A DNA stretch of 64,000 nucleotides from Mycobacterium sp. WUMAC-067 (GTDB lineage: Bacteria; Actinomycetota; Actinomycetes; Mycobacteriales; Mycobacteriaceae). The position numbers were made by a program, and so were the translations under genes. The stretch is from assembly GCF_020217485.1 (NCBI RefSeq), contig NZ_JAEKMI010000001.1, positions 186,001 to 250,000 on the forward strand. Direction: 5' to 3'. Below the pieces are notes generated by a model. It saw only the letters and a list, made by a program, of their open reading frames with translations. It searched no databases and was not told the origin of the DNA. Below, piece by piece: positions 11,419 through 21,636 of this stretch; position 1 is the stretch's first letter, and each line of letters opens with the position of its first letter.

Positions 11419-13058
11419 ACTCGCTGAATTCGGTTCCGTGGCTCAGCGTGCTGTGGCTGGTCCCGCTGGCCGGCTCCGTGCTGATCATCCTCATGCCGCC
11501 CGGGCTGCGACAGCTCGCCAAGTGGACCGGACTGGTCTTCGGCGTCCTGACCCTCGCGGTCGCGGTCGTCGTCACCCTCGGGTTCAAAACCGGGGGCGCG
11601 CCGTACCAGTTCGTCGAAAAGCACCAGTGGATCCCGGCTTTCGGCGCCGGCTACACCCTGGGCGTGGACGGCATCGCGGTGGTGCTGGTGCTGCTGACCG
11701 CGGTGCTGATCCCGGTGCTGCAGGTGGCCGGCTGGAACGACGGGGGCGAACGCACGCAAGTCGATGGTGACGACCTGCTGCGCCCGGCTTCGCCGAGCTT
11801 GCAATCGTCACGCGGTGTGCACGCCTACATCGCCCTGACGCTGGCCATCGAATCCATGGTGCTGATCTCGGTGATCGCGCTGGACGTGCTGCTGTTCTAC
11901 GTGTTCTTCGAAGCCATGCTCATTCCGATGTACTTCCTGATCGGCGGCTTCGGCGGGGGGCCGGGCCGCTCGCGCGCGGCCGTGAAGTTCTTGCTGTACA
12001 ACCTGTTCGGCGGGCTGATCATGCTGGCCGCGGTGATCGGGCTGTACGTGGTGACCTCGCAGCACGGGTCGGGCACGTTCGACTTCCGTGAGATCGTCGC
12101 CGGTGTCGCCTCCGGACGCTACGGGGCGGACTCCGCGGTGTTCAAGGCGCTGTTCCTGGGCTTCATGTTCGCGTTCGCGATCAAGGCCCCGCTATGGCCG
12201 TTCCACCGCTGGCTGCCCGACGCCGCGGTCGAGGCCACCCCGGCGACCGCGGTGCTGATGATGGCGGTGATGGACAAGGTCGGCACCTTCGGCATGTTGC
12301 GCTACTGCCTGCAGCTGTTCCCCGACGCCTCAACGTATTTCCGTCCGCTGATCGTCGTGCTGGCGGTCATCGGGGTGGTCTACGGGGCGGTCGTCGCCAT
12401 CGGCCAGACCGACATCATGCGCCTGATCGCCTACACGTCGATCTCGCACTTCGGGTTCATCATCCTGGGCATCTTCGTGATGACCAGCCAGGGCCAGAGC
12501 GGGTCGACGCTGTACATGCTCAACCACGGGTTGTCCACGGCGGCGGTCTTCCTGATCGCCGGCTTCCTGATATCGCGGCACGGCAGCCGGGCGATCGCCG
12601 ACTACGGCGGCGTGCAGAAGGTGGCGCCCATCCTGGCGGGTACCTTCCTGGTCTCGGCCATGGCCACCCTGTCACTGCCCGGCCTGGCCCCGTTCATCAG
12701 CGAGTTCCTGGTCCTGCTGGGGACTTTCAACCGGTATTGGCTGGCCGCCGGATTCGGCGTCACCGCGCTGGTGCTGTCGGCCGTATATATGTTGTGGCTC
12801 TACCAGCGCGTGATGACCGGGCCGGTGGCCGCCGGCAACGAGAAGATCGGCGACCTGAGGGCGCGCGAATTGGTCGTCGTCGCACCGTTGATTGCGCTGC
12901 TGCTCGTGCTCGGGATCTATCCCAAGCCGGTGCTCGACATCATCAATCCCGCCGTCGAGAACACCATGACCACCATCGGCCAGCACGACCCCAAACCGAC
13001 TGTCCCGGTGGGAAATCCCAGGCCAGTCGAAGCCCGGACCGCTGAAGGACCGCGATGA
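11412..13058 (+). CDS. nuoM: NADH-quinone oxidoreductase subunit M
   Basis: 548 residues, antiporter-like subunit next to NuoL. Seen: [20 protein letters not shown] (helix-5 Glu), [22 protein letters not shown] with the functional Lys, and [10 protein letters not shown]. Between helices 3 and 4 there is a hydrophilic loop (residues about 105-135, around the sequence [13 protein letters not shown]) that enterobacterial NuoM lacks; a longer loop of the same kind occurs in M. tuberculosis. GTG codons at 11412 and 11415 are both possible starts overlapping the nuoL stop. Confidence 0.95.
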   Translation: MVNSLNSVPWLSVLWLVPLAGSVLIILMPPGLRQLAKWTGLVFGVLTLAVAVVVTLGFKTGGAPYQFVEKHQWIPAFGAGYTLGVDGIAVVLVLLTAVLIPVLQVAGWNDGGERTQVDGDDLLRPASPSLQSSRGVHAYIALTLAIESMVLISVIALDVLLFYVFFEAMLIPMYFLIGGFGGGPGRSRAAVKFLLYNLFGGLIMLAAVIGLYVVTSQHGSGTFDFREIVAGVASGRYGADSAVFKALFLGFMFAFAIKAPLWPFHRWLPDAAVEATPATAVLMMAVMDKVGTFGMLRYCLQLFPDASTYFRPLIVVLAVIGVVYGAVVAIGQTDIMRLIAYTSISHFGFIILGIFVMTSQGQSGSTLYMLNHGLSTAAVFLIAGFLISRHGSRAIADYGGVQKVAPILAGTFLVSAMATLSLPGLAPFISEFLVLLGTFNRYWLAAGFGVTALVLSAVYMLWLYQRVMTGPVAAGNEKIGDLRARELVVVAPLIALLLVLGIYPKPVLDIINPAVENTMTTIGQHDPKPTVPVGNPRPVEARTAEGPR

Positions 13059-14644
13059 CCCTCCCCACCCCCAGCATCCAGTACTTCCTGCTGTCCCCCA
13101 CCCTCATCGTGTTCGGCATCGCCGTGGTGGGGGTCCTCGCTGAAGCGTTCCTGCCCAGGCGCATTCGCTACAGCGGCCAAGTGACGCTTGCCCTCGGCGG
13201 TTTGATCGCGGCGTTCGTCGCCGTCATCGCCGTGAGCCGCTCGATCAAGAGCTCCGGGCGGGCCGCGGTGCTGGGCGCCATGGCCATCGACCGGCCGACG
13301 CTGTACCTGCAGGGCACCGTGCTGCTGGTCGCGGTGATGGCGGTCATCTTCATCGCCGAACGCACCCAAACCAAAGCGGAAAGCAGGGTTTCGGTTGCGG
13401 CGGGCTCCGGCGGATCGGGTGGCCTGGACTCGTTCACCCCGCAGGCGTCCGCGGTGCCCGACAGCGACGCCGAGCGGGAGGCCGAGCGGGCGGGTGCCGC
13501 CCAGACGGAGCTCTTCCCGCTGGCGATGCTCTCGGTCGGCGGCATGATGGTCTTCCCGGCGTCCAATGACCTGCTGACCATGTTCGTCGCGCTGGAAGTG
13601 TTGTCCCTGCCGCTGTACCTGATGTGCGGCCTGGCCCGTCACCGCCGCCTGCTGTCACAGGAAGCGGCCATGAAGTACTTTCTGCTGGGCGCGTTTTCGT
13701 CGGCGTTCTTCCTTTACGGGGTGGCGCTGCTGTATGGCGCGACCGGCACGCTGCTTTTGACCGGTATCCGGGATGCGCTGGCCGCGCGCGGCGACAGCTC
13801 GCTGGCGCTGGTCGGTGTCGCGCTGCTGTCGGTCGGCCTGCTGTTCAAGGTCGGCGCCGTGCCGTTCCACTCGTGGATTCCCGACGTGTATCAGGGCGCC
13901 CCCACCCCCATCACGGGGTTCATGGCGGCGGCCACCAAGGTCGCGGCTTTCGGTGCGCTGCTTCGGGTGATCTACGTCGCGCTGCCACCGCTGCATGATC
14001 AGTGGCGGCCGGTGCTGTGGGCGATTTCCATCCTGACCATGGTGGTGGGGACCATCACCGCGGTGAACCAGACCGACGTCAAACGGATGCTGGCCTACTC
14101 GTCGGTCGCCCACGTCGGATTCATCCTCACCGGCGTCATCGCCGACAACCACACCGGCCTGTCCTCCACGTTGTTCTATCTGCTCGCCTACAGCTTCAGC
14201 ACCGTGGGCGCGTTCGCCATCGTGGGCCTGATCCGCGACGACGACGGTGTCGAGGACGCCGCGCTGTCGCACTGGGCCGGGCTGGGGCAGCGCTCACCCA
14301 TTGTGGGCGTGATGTTTTCGATGTTCTTGTTGGCTTTCGCCGGCATCCCGCTGACCAGTGGGTTCGTCAGTAAACTCGCCGTGTTCAAGGCCGCCGCCCA
14401 GGGGGGTGCCGCGCCCCTGGTGATCGTCGGTGTGGTCGCCAGCGGCGTCGCCGCCTACTTCTACGTGCGGGTCATCGTGTCGATGTTCTTCACCGAGGCA
14501 ACCGAGGACACCCCGCACGTGGTGGCCCCGGGCATCCTGAGCAAGGCCGCGATCGCGGTCTGCGCCGCGGTCACCGTGGTGCTGGGCATCTTCCCGCAGC
14601 CACTGCTCGACCTGGCCGATCACGCCGCGCACCTGCTGCACTGA
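13055..14644 (+). CDS. nuoN: NADH-quinone oxidoreductase subunit N
   Basis: 529 residues, the third antiporter-like subunit and last gene of the nuo operon. Seen: NDLLTMFVALEVLSLPLYLMCG (helix-5 Glu), KVGAVPFHSWIPDVYQGAPTP (functional Lys) and YSSVAHVGFILTGV. A hydrophilic loop of about 45 residues with Gly/Ser and Glu/Arg runs lies between helices 3 and 4. ATG at 13055 overlaps the nuoM stop. Only 19 bases separate the stop from the convergent minus-strand cluster, so the operon ends here. Confidence 0.95.
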   Translation: MTLPTPSIQYFLLSPTLIVFGIAVVGVLAEAFLPRRIRYSGQVTLALGGLIAAFVAVIAVSRSIKSSGRAAVLGAMAIDRPTLYLQGTVLLVAVMAVIFIAERTQTKAESRVSVAAGSGGSGGLDSFTPQASAVPDSDAEREAERAGAAQTELFPLAMLSVGGMMVFPASNDLLTMFVALEVLSLPLYLMCGLARHRRLLSQEAAMKYFLLGAFSSAFFLYGVALLYGATGTLLLTGIRDALAARGDSSLALVGVALLSVGLLFKVGAVPFHSWIPDVYQGAPTPITGFMAAATKVAAFGALLRVIYVALPPLHDQWRPVLWAISILTMVVGTITAVNQTDVKRMLAYSSVAHVGFILTGVIADNHTGLSSTLFYLLAYSFSTVGAFAIVGLIRDDDGVEDAALSHWAGLGQRSPIVGVMFSMFLLAFAGIPLTSGFVSKLAVFKAAAQGGAAPLVIVGVVASGVAAYFYVRVIVSMFFTEATEDTPHVVAPGILSKAAIAVCAAVTVVLGIFPQPLLDLADHAAHLLH

Positions 14645-14663
14645 GCAAGCGTCGGGGCCGCGG

Positions 14664-15131
14664 TCAGGCCAGGAACGGCCGGATCGCCAACAGGTAGATC
14701 ACCAGCGCCCCCAGCGGGGCGGCCAGCGGCAGCCACGGCAGCTGCAGCGGAAACGACGTCGCGGCCAGGCCGGCGAACGTAAACCCCACGGCGGCAACGG
14801 CCGTCGGCCAGCTGCTCAGCACCACCGGGGCGGCCGCGCCGAACGCATGGCGGCACACCAGGTAGGCGGTCGCACACAACCCGGAGAGCGCGACGAACAC
14901 GAGCGGCGGATCGGACAGCACGACCGTCGCGACCGCCAGCAGCACGGCAACCGTCGCGGCGGAACGGAAGACCGTCCCCACGGCGACCCCAATCAGCGCC
15001 GCCACCCACGCGGCCACCGCGAAGCCGTGCGAACCGCCGGCCGCCGCCAACCCCACCATGAGCACACCGAACCCGGTCGCGAACGCGGGCGCCCCCACCC
15101 GCGCCAGCGCCCCCGTGCCACCGCTATCCAC
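14664..15131 (-). CDS. Small integral membrane protein, Rv3162c-like
   Basis: 155 residues made almost entirely of about five hydrophobic helices; no polar active site is visible. It is the last gene of the minus-strand MoxR cluster. Its GTG at 15131 overlaps the end of the DUF58 gene by eight bases, which is why I chose it over longer upstream openings that only shadow that gene. Position, size and topology match M. tuberculosis Rv3162c. The function is unknown; as partner of MoxR/DUF58 proteins it may be the membrane anchor of the complex (inference). Confidence 0.8.
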   Translation of the reverse strand: MDSGGTGALARVGAPAFATGFGVLMVGLAAAGGSHGFAVAAWVAALIGVAVGTVFRSAATVAVLLAVATVVLSDPPLVFVALSGLCATAYLVCRHAFGAAAPVVLSSWPTAVAAVGFTFAGLAATSFPLQLPWLPLAAPLGALVIYLLAIRPFLA

Positions 15132-16386
15132 GAAGCCTCCCGCGCACCCGGCGGCGGCGATCGGGCAGCACACCCATCGACTGCTCGAGACCGCTGTCGC
15201 CTCGCCACGACACGATGTCCACACCGATGGTGGCCATGTCGCGATACATCGCGGAGCGCTGCAGCGCCCACATCCGATCGACCAACGGATCCTGGTCGTC
15301 CTCGAAGGGCGAACTGTCGAGGATGTCCACGGCCAACACGACATGGCCCCGCTTCCGCAGATCGATGAGGGCGAGCGCGAATTCGGTGTCGAGCAGCGTG
15401 GAGAACGCGATGACGATCGCCCCGGCCGGGACCGCCGCGCGGGGCGCCAATGTGCCGGTCGTTCGTTCGAATCGGTCGCCCGCGCCGAGCACGGTGTCGA
15501 GCACCCGATAGAACTGGCGCTGCCCGATGTCGGCGCCGAGCCAGCGCGGACGGTTGCCCCCGAGCGCGACGATCCCGGCCCGATCACCGTGCCGCAACGC
15601 GGTTTGCACCACTTGCGCCGCGCCCCGCACGACCCGTTCGGTCGCCGCGGTCGCCGGTCCGGCCGGCTGCCGGTACCCGTCGATCAGCACCACCACATCG
15701 GCCGCGCGGTCGGTCAACCGCTCGGTGACGTGTAGCTGGCCGCGGCGCGCGCTCACCGGCCAATTCACCGCGCGCAGTTGGTCTCCGGGCACGTAGGGAC
15801 GAATGTCGGCGTATTCCACGCCGGGGCCGATGTGCCGGGTCAGGTGGGCGCCCAGCCGGTCGAGGAGTTCGGTCTGCGGGATGGGCGTCGCCTGCGGCGA
15901 CGTCAGCGGAAACACGATGACCTCCGCGGCGTCGACGAGGGCTGTGCCGGTGAGCAGCCCGCCCCGGGCGGTCGCGTCGAGGCGGACCGCGATCGAGTAC
16001 CGGCCCCACCGCCGCGCCGTCGCCGTGACCGTGATCTGCTGGCCCCCATCGGAATCGGGGATCTCGAGATCCATCCCGTCGACGTCCGGGATCGTGAGCC
16101 GGACGGCCGACAGCCCTTCCTCTTCGCCGGTGATCCACACCCGTAGGTGCGCCTGTTCGTTTTCGAAGCATCGCTGCGCGTCGGGCGCGCCGTGCACGCG
16201 AATTGCCGGCACCGGCCGCTGCCAGCTGATCGAACACAGCACGCCGAGCAGCGGCGCCGCGAACGCGATCAGCTGCCACCGGGCGCCGATGACGGCCGCG
16301 GCCATCGCAAACCCCGCGCAGGTGGCGATCGCCCGTGTCAATCCCGATGCACGCCAGTGGAACTCGACCCCGTGGCTTTGCGTCAC
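15124..16386 (-). CDS. DUF58 domain protein, Rv3163c-like
   Basis: 420 residues. Two N-terminal helices (near residues 15-55) are followed by a soluble region with the DUF58 core: PYVPGDQLRAVNWPVSARRGQL near residue 215, then a von Willebrand factor A-like strand, VVVLIDGY. The canonical metal-site motif DxSxS is not intact (DGYRQ), as in many DUF58 proteins. GTG at 16386 lies seven bases after the moxR stop and gives a length close to Rv3163c. MoxR ATPases and DUF58/VWA proteins are generally paired, acting as chaperone and substrate-handling partner; the client here is not known. Confidence 0.88.
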   Translation of the reverse strand: MTQSHGVEFHWRASGLTRAIATCAGFAMAAAVIGARWQLIAFAAPLLGVLCSISWQRPVPAIRVHGAPDAQRCFENEQAHLRVWITGEEEGLSAVRLTIPDVDGMDLEIPDSDGGQQITVTATARRWGRYSIAVRLDATARGGLLTGTALVDAAEVIVFPLTSPQATPIPQTELLDRLGAHLTRHIGPGVEYADIRPYVPGDQLRAVNWPVSARRGQLHVTERLTDRAADVVVLIDGYRQPAGPATAATERVVRGAAQVVQTALRHGDRAGIVALGGNRPRWLGADIGQRQFYRVLDTVLGAGDRFERTTGTLAPRAAVPAGAIVIAFSTLLDTEFALALIDLRKRGHVVLAVDILDSSPFEDDQDPLVDRMWALQRSAMYRDMATIGVDIVSWRGDSGLEQSMGVLPDRRRRVRGRLRG

Positions 16387-16393
16387 GCCGGAC

Positions 16394-17371
16394 TCATCCC
16401 GTCTCCTGCGGGCTGGCGCCGGTGCGCGGCACCGGCAGCCGGTGCAACAGCTCACCGATGACGTCGGCTCCCTGGATCTTTCGCACCCACATTTCCGGGC
16501 GCAGGGTGATGCGGTGCGCGACCGCCGCGGTGGCGAGTGCCTTGACGTCCTCGGGGATCACGTAGTCGCGGCCGAGCAGCAGCGCGCGGGCGCGGGCAAG
16601 CTGGACCAGATCGAGTTCGGCGCGGGGGCTGGCGCCGACCGCGACCTGCGGATGGTGCCGCGTCGCGTTGGCCAGTGAGACCACGTAATGCAGGACGTCT
16701 TCGTGCACGGTCACCTGCTCGACCGATTCCCGCATCGCCAGCAGGTCGTGCGCGTCCACGACCTGATTGACCGTCGGCTCGGCCGACCCGCGTTCGAGGC
16801 GGCGGCGCAACATCGAGGTCTCGTCGCGCTCGTTGAGATACCGCAGTTCGAGCCGGATCGCGAACCGATCGAGCTGCGCCTCGGGCAGCGGGTACGTGCC
16901 CTCGTACTCGATCGGGTTGTCGGTGGCCAGCACGATGAAAGGCCTTGACAGTTGGTGTGTTTCGCCGTCGATGCTGACCTGGCGTTCGGCCATCGCCTCC
17001 AGCAGCGCCGCCTGGGTTTTCGGCGGCGTGCGGTTGATCTCGTCGGCGAGCAACAGGTTGGTGAAGATCGGTCCGGGCCGGAACGCGAAGCGGCCCGATT
17101 GCATGTCGTAGATCGTCGACCCGAGCAGGTCCGCCGGCAACAGATCGGGGGTGAACTGCACACGGGTGAATTGCAGGCCCAGCGCGGCCGCGAAGGATCT
17201 CGCGATCAGCGTCTTGCCGAGGCCCGGCAGGTCCTCGATGAGGATGTGGCCGCGGGCGAGAACCGCGGTGAGGATGAGCTTGAGCGCGGAGCGTTTTCCC
17301 ACCACCACGCGTTCGATCTCGTCGAGAATCGCCTCGCAGTGTGCGGTCGTGGTTGCCGCCGGCAGCGTCAT
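16394..17371 (-). CDS. moxR3: MoxR-family AAA+ ATPase
   Basis: 325 residues. Walker A is seen as EDLPGLGKTLIARSF, Walker B as LLLADEINR, with sensor/arginine-finger segments and the C-terminal lid that ends the AAA_3/AAA_lid_2 architecture. ATG at 17371 (MTLPAATTTAHCEAILDEIE) gives a length close to M. tuberculosis MoxR3 (Rv3164c); the frame is open upstream inside the next gene but that part reads as shadow. MoxR proteins act as cytoplasmic chaperone-like ATPases with DUF58/VWA partners. It sits between the DUF58 gene and the Rv3165c-like gene in a single transcription unit. Confidence 0.92.
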   Translation of the reverse strand: MTLPAATTTAHCEAILDEIERVVVGKRSALKLILTAVLARGHILIEDLPGLGKTLIARSFAAALGLQFTRVQFTPDLLPADLLGSTIYDMQSGRFAFRPGPIFTNLLLADEINRTPPKTQAALLEAMAERQVSIDGETHQLSRPFIVLATDNPIEYEGTYPLPEAQLDRFAIRLELRYLNERDETSMLRRRLERGSAEPTVNQVVDAHDLLAMRESVEQVTVHEDVLHYVVSLANATRHHPQVAVGASPRAELDLVQLARARALLLGRDYVIPEDVKALATAAVAHRITLRPEMWVRKIQGADVIGELLHRLPVPRTGASPQETG

Positions 17372-17390
17372 GTCTGAATCGCGCCTTCCG

Positions 17391-17873
17391 TCATACCTGT
17401 TCCAACTTTCGCAGGATCTCTTCCAGGGCCGCCCTGCCCGGCCCCGGTTGGCGGTCGCCATTGCGGATGACGTTGTTGGGGTTGACCCATTCCCACAGTT
17501 CGACACCGAAGAGCATTCGACCGGTCGCGTGGAATGCCGCGGGATCCTTGGCTTGCCGTTGGCCCGTGGCGATTTCGTATCGTCGGGCCAGCATCGGGCG
17601 CAGATGCCGATCCCAGTCGGCCCGGGTGGCCTCCGCCCAGCGGATCGTCGTCTCGGTGGTGGAAAGCCAGCGGCGCAACGAATCCCCGAGGTCGTCGGCG
17701 TCCGCCTCGGCCCCGGTTTGGTGCCCGCGTCCCAGGGTGCGCCGCATGCTGAGCAGCACCAGGGCCAGCCCAATGCCGGAGGCCGCCAACACGAATCGGC
17801 GGTCATGCTGCGTCAGCGCCAGCACCTCGATGCCGATGATGAGGCAAATACCCAGGGCCGTGGTCTTTTTCAT
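17391..17873 (-). CDS. Rv3165c-like membrane-anchored protein
   Basis: 160 residues. Two short hydrophobic segments at the N-terminus (ALGICLIIGIEVLAL and FVLAASGIGLALVLLSM) are followed by a soluble, Arg/Trp-rich domain of about 100 residues. No catalytic motif is recognised. Its ATG overlaps the stop of the DUF4129 gene by four bases (ATGA), and it precedes moxR3 by 19 bases. Size and place match Rv3165c. The function is unknown; conservation beside moxR suggests a structural part of the same complex. Confidence 0.8.
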   Translation of the reverse strand: MKKTTALGICLIIGIEVLALTQHDRRFVLAASGIGLALVLLSMRRTLGRGHQTGAEADADDLGDSLRRWLSTTETTIRWAEATRADWDRHLRPMLARRYEIATGQRQAKDPAAFHATGRMLFGVELWEWVNPNNVIRNGDRQPGPGRAALEEILRKLEQV

Positions 17874-18838
17874 GCCGCGCTCCGCGCTCCCAGTTCGTCG
17901 AGGACCAAGCGAAGCACATGCACGGCCACGTCGCGGTGACCTTCGTTCATCACGTGCGGACTGAACCGCGCCTCGGTGAACAGGTTCACCAGTTGTACTG
18001 CGTTATCGGCGTGCAGGGCATGGTGTTCGACCGCACGGGCCAACACCTCGGACGGTGTGTCGAAGTCCTGGGGCACGGCGCCGGGAACATGTGCGAGTTC
18101 GCGTTCCATCGCGGCGTAGCACGCGATGATCGCCTCGCGCGGTTCGCGGCGCAGATCCGTCATCTCGGCCAATCCACGCTCGGCCGCCCGCGCCAGTGAC
18201 TTCGAACGCGCCGCGGCCGCCGGGGGTTCGGCCGGCTCGTCGGCGATGCGGGGCGCCACCGGGCGCCACCGTCGCCTCGCCGCGGCGACCGATCCGGCGA
18301 CGGTCGCCAACAGCATCGCGGCCGTGCTGGCGAGCAGCACGCCGAGCAGGTTCTGCGAGCCGTCGCGCGGCCGCTGCCGATGCTGCTGGTGCGGTGGTGG
18401 CGAGCCCGCATGCGACGGCGGCGGGGCCCCCGTCTCGGACGACGACGGCGCCGGCCCGATGCCGTGGGGCCCCACGAGGCGGGTCAGCAGGATCACGATC
18501 AGCAGCCAGACCACGATCACCCCGAGGCCGATCAGCAACACGCGCCAACTCGGTCGGCCCCTTCCGGTGCCCAGCATGTCGGACAGTGCACCCGCGGACG
18601 GCGCGGGCGCACGCGGGTCCCGCAACCGCGCGACGACCGCAATCGCGACCAATGCCAACATCGCCGCCAGGATCGCGACCACGAACACCATCGCCGCCCG
18701 GCCCCCCGACTCGCTGCGGACCGCATGCTGCGGAGCCGGGAGATACCCGCGCAGGGCGGCCGCGACCACGAGTAGGAGAACGATCAGGGCCACGACCCGC
18801 CCTGTCGGCTTGTCCATACCAGGCATGGGGCACACCAC
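17870..18838 (-). CDS. DUF4129 integral membrane protein, Rv3166c-like
   Basis: 322 residues with four predicted helices (near residues 14-32, 48-70, 95-120 and 165-188) and a Ser/Pro/His-rich loop between helices 3 and 4. The C-terminal 90 residues hold the DUF4129 signature, beginning LRREPREAIIACYAAMER and continuing through TPSEVLARAVEH and LFTEARFSPHVM. First gene of the five-gene minus-strand cluster (DUF4129, Rv3165c-like, MoxR, DUF58, Rv3162c-like). DUF4129 usually occurs at the end of transglutaminase-like or MoxR-linked proteins. Several Met codons compete as start; the one at 18838 is used, and M at codon 5 or 8 is equally possible. Confidence 0.85.
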   Translation of the reverse strand: MVCPMPGMDKPTGRVVALIVLLLVVAAALRGYLPAPQHAVRSESGGRAAMVFVVAILAAMLALVAIAVVARLRDPRAPAPSAGALSDMLGTGRGRPSWRVLLIGLGVIVVWLLIVILLTRLVGPHGIGPAPSSSETGAPPPSHAGSPPPHQQHRQRPRDGSQNLLGVLLASTAAMLLATVAGSVAAARRRWRPVAPRIADEPAEPPAAAARSKSLARAAERGLAEMTDLRREPREAIIACYAAMERELAHVPGAVPQDFDTPSEVLARAVEHHALHADNAVQLVNLFTEARFSPHVMNEGHRDVAVHVLRLVLDELGARSAA

Positions 18839-18974
18839 TCAACCGGTTGCCTGCCGCCGTTGCGGCACTGGCTTTGCTCATACTTGCACGTCAGACGGCC
18901 CTAGGGCCAGGACTGGCGCAATGGCACCCGCTGCACGCCGTGATCATCAACGCGGTCACGGCCACCACCCCGGC

Positions 18975-19841
18975 CTAGTCCAGCGCGAACGGCCGGAAAC
19001 TGCCGTCGAGCACCTGCAGGTGACCGATGGTGCGCCCGGTGACCTTGGCAGGGTCGACAAGGGCCAATTCCACTGCCGCGCGAGCGAATTCGTCCGCCGA
19101 GGCGGTGTCGTCGAAGGTGCGGGCATAGTAGGAGAGGCCCGGCGTGAGTATCGGTTTGGACGGCGAGAGCGCGTTGACCGCGATGTTGTGGTCGGTGAGA
19201 TCGAATGCCGCGCACTGGGTCAGATGCTCGAGCGCGGCCTTGGATCCGCCGTACCCGGGCAGCACTCCGCCGCTGCGGTCGGCGTAGGGGCCGTCACCGG
19301 GCAGTCGCGACGCCACCGAGGTGATGTTGATGATCGAGCCGCCACCCGCCTCGATCATGTCGGGGCACACCATTTGCATCAGCTCGTAAGCCGCAAAGAC
19401 CGCGATGTCGAAATGCCGGCGATACGCGTGCAAGGGCGTGCTGACGAACCCCGGCCAGCCGGGCTTGGCGCCGCTGGGCTTTGCGGGTTTCGCGCGCGGC
19501 TCGGCGCCGGGCACCGGTGGGCGTCCCGGCGCGGTGAAGGCGGCGTTGTTGACCAGAATCGCGATGGGGCCCAACGCGTCTCGCGCCGATGCCACCAACC
19601 GGGCGATCTCGTCACGGTCGGTCAAATCGGCCCGCACCGCGACGGCACGTCCGCCCGCCGCCTCGATGTCGGCGACCGTCTCACCGATGGTTCCCGGCAG
19701 CCGCTCATCCCAGACCTCTTCGGTGCGCCCGCCGACGGCCACCGCGGCACCCTCGGCGGCCAGCGCCAGCGCGATCGCCCGGCCCAGGCCGCGGCTGGCG
19801 CCGGTGACGATCGCGGCGCGCCCCGCGAGCCGGCCCGTCAT
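18975..19841 (-). CDS. Short-chain dehydrogenase/reductase coupled to the TetR gene
   Basis: 288 residues, classical SDR fold. The cofactor motif TGASRGLG is at residues 13-20, NNAAF follows strand 4, Ser is in NITSVAS, and the catalytic pair is YGGSK. A Pro/Lys-rich insertion (near residues 110-130, around GAEPRAKPAKPSGAKPG) sits between strand 4 and helix 4 and is not common in the family. Start ATG at 19841 overlaps the TetR stop (ATGA), so the two are co-translated. I do not recall this gene in M. tuberculosis between Rv3166c and Rv3167c; it may be an insertion here or a loss there. The substrate cannot be told. Confidence 0.88.
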   Translation of the reverse strand: MTGRLAGRAAIVTGASRGLGRAIALALAAEGAAVAVGGRTEEVWDERLPGTIGETVADIEAAGGRAVAVRADLTDRDEIARLVASARDALGPIAILVNNAAFTAPGRPPVPGAEPRAKPAKPSGAKPGWPGFVSTPLHAYRRHFDIAVFAAYELMQMVCPDMIEAGGGSIINITSVASRLPGDGPYADRSGGVLPGYGGSKAALEHLTQCAAFDLTDHNIAVNALSPSKPILTPGLSYYARTFDDTASADEFARAAVELALVDPAKVTGRTIGHLQVLDGSFRPFALD

Positions 19842-20440
19842 CGCCGCACCCCGTGCACGACGATGGCCGTGGTCTGTTCCACCCACGCATCGTCGAGCGC
19901 TTCTTCCGGGCGCAGCAGCATCCGCAGCATCGTCGCCCCCCCGATCAACTCGATCAACCGGTCCGGATCCACATCGGGATGGGCTTCGCCCCGGTCAACC
20001 GCCTCACGCAGCCGCAGCCGCACCGCGGTGAACAAGTCCACGAATCTCGACATCACCCGCGCGTTGAGCGCGGGATCGGCCGTCATGTCGGCGACCAGGC
20101 CGGGCAGCGCGGCGCGCACCACCGGGGTGGTGAACACGTCACGGGTGGCCTCGATCATCATCCGCATGTCGGCGGCGATATCCCCCGCCGGCGCCTCCAG
20201 CGCGGTGGGAGCCACCGGGAAGGCCGCCTCGTGCACCAGTTCGGCCTTGCTCGACCATCGCCGGTACAGCGCCGATTTCGTGGTGCCGGCCCGCTCGGCG
20301 ACCGCGGCCAGACTGATATTTGAATAGCCCGTTTGGACAAGCAGTTCCGCGGTCGCCGATAGGATGGCCGAGTCGATACGCGGATCGCGCGGGCGGCCGG
20401 CGCCGGGGGCCTTGTCAAGGCCGGACGGGTCTGCTTTCAT
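19838..20440 (-). CDS. TetR-family repressor, Rv3167c-like
   Basis: 200 residues. The N-terminal helix-turn-helix is clear: AILSATAELLVQTGYSNISL, then AVAERAGTTKSALYRRWSSK. The C-terminal ligand domain is typical of the TetR_C_11 type. I chose ATG at 20440 because the upstream in-frame start at 20482 would place coding sequence over the palindrome at 20442-20460. The gene is divergent from the Rv3168-like gene with 59 bases between starts, so it probably represses itself and the divergent operon. In M. tuberculosis, Rv3167c has been reported to affect phagosomal escape and PDIM levels (literature knowledge). Confidence 0.9.
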   Translation of the reverse strand: MKADPSGLDKAPGAGRPRDPRIDSAILSATAELLVQTGYSNISLAAVAERAGTTKSALYRRWSSKAELVHEAAFPVAPTALEAPAGDIAADMRMMIEATRDVFTTPVVRAALPGLVADMTADPALNARVMSRFVDLFTAVRLRLREAVDRGEAHPDVDPDRLIELIGGATMLRMLLRPEEALDDAWVEQTTAIVVHGVRR

Positions 20441-20441
20441 A

Positions 20442-21636
<1,195 letters not shown>

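Noticed and set aside
18847..18978. Short plus-strand frame of 43 codons with a hydrophobic stretch, between the DUF4129 and SDR genes
   Set aside because: TTG start, no ribosome site, and no sign that it is conserved. It could be an Ala/Leu-rich chance reading.
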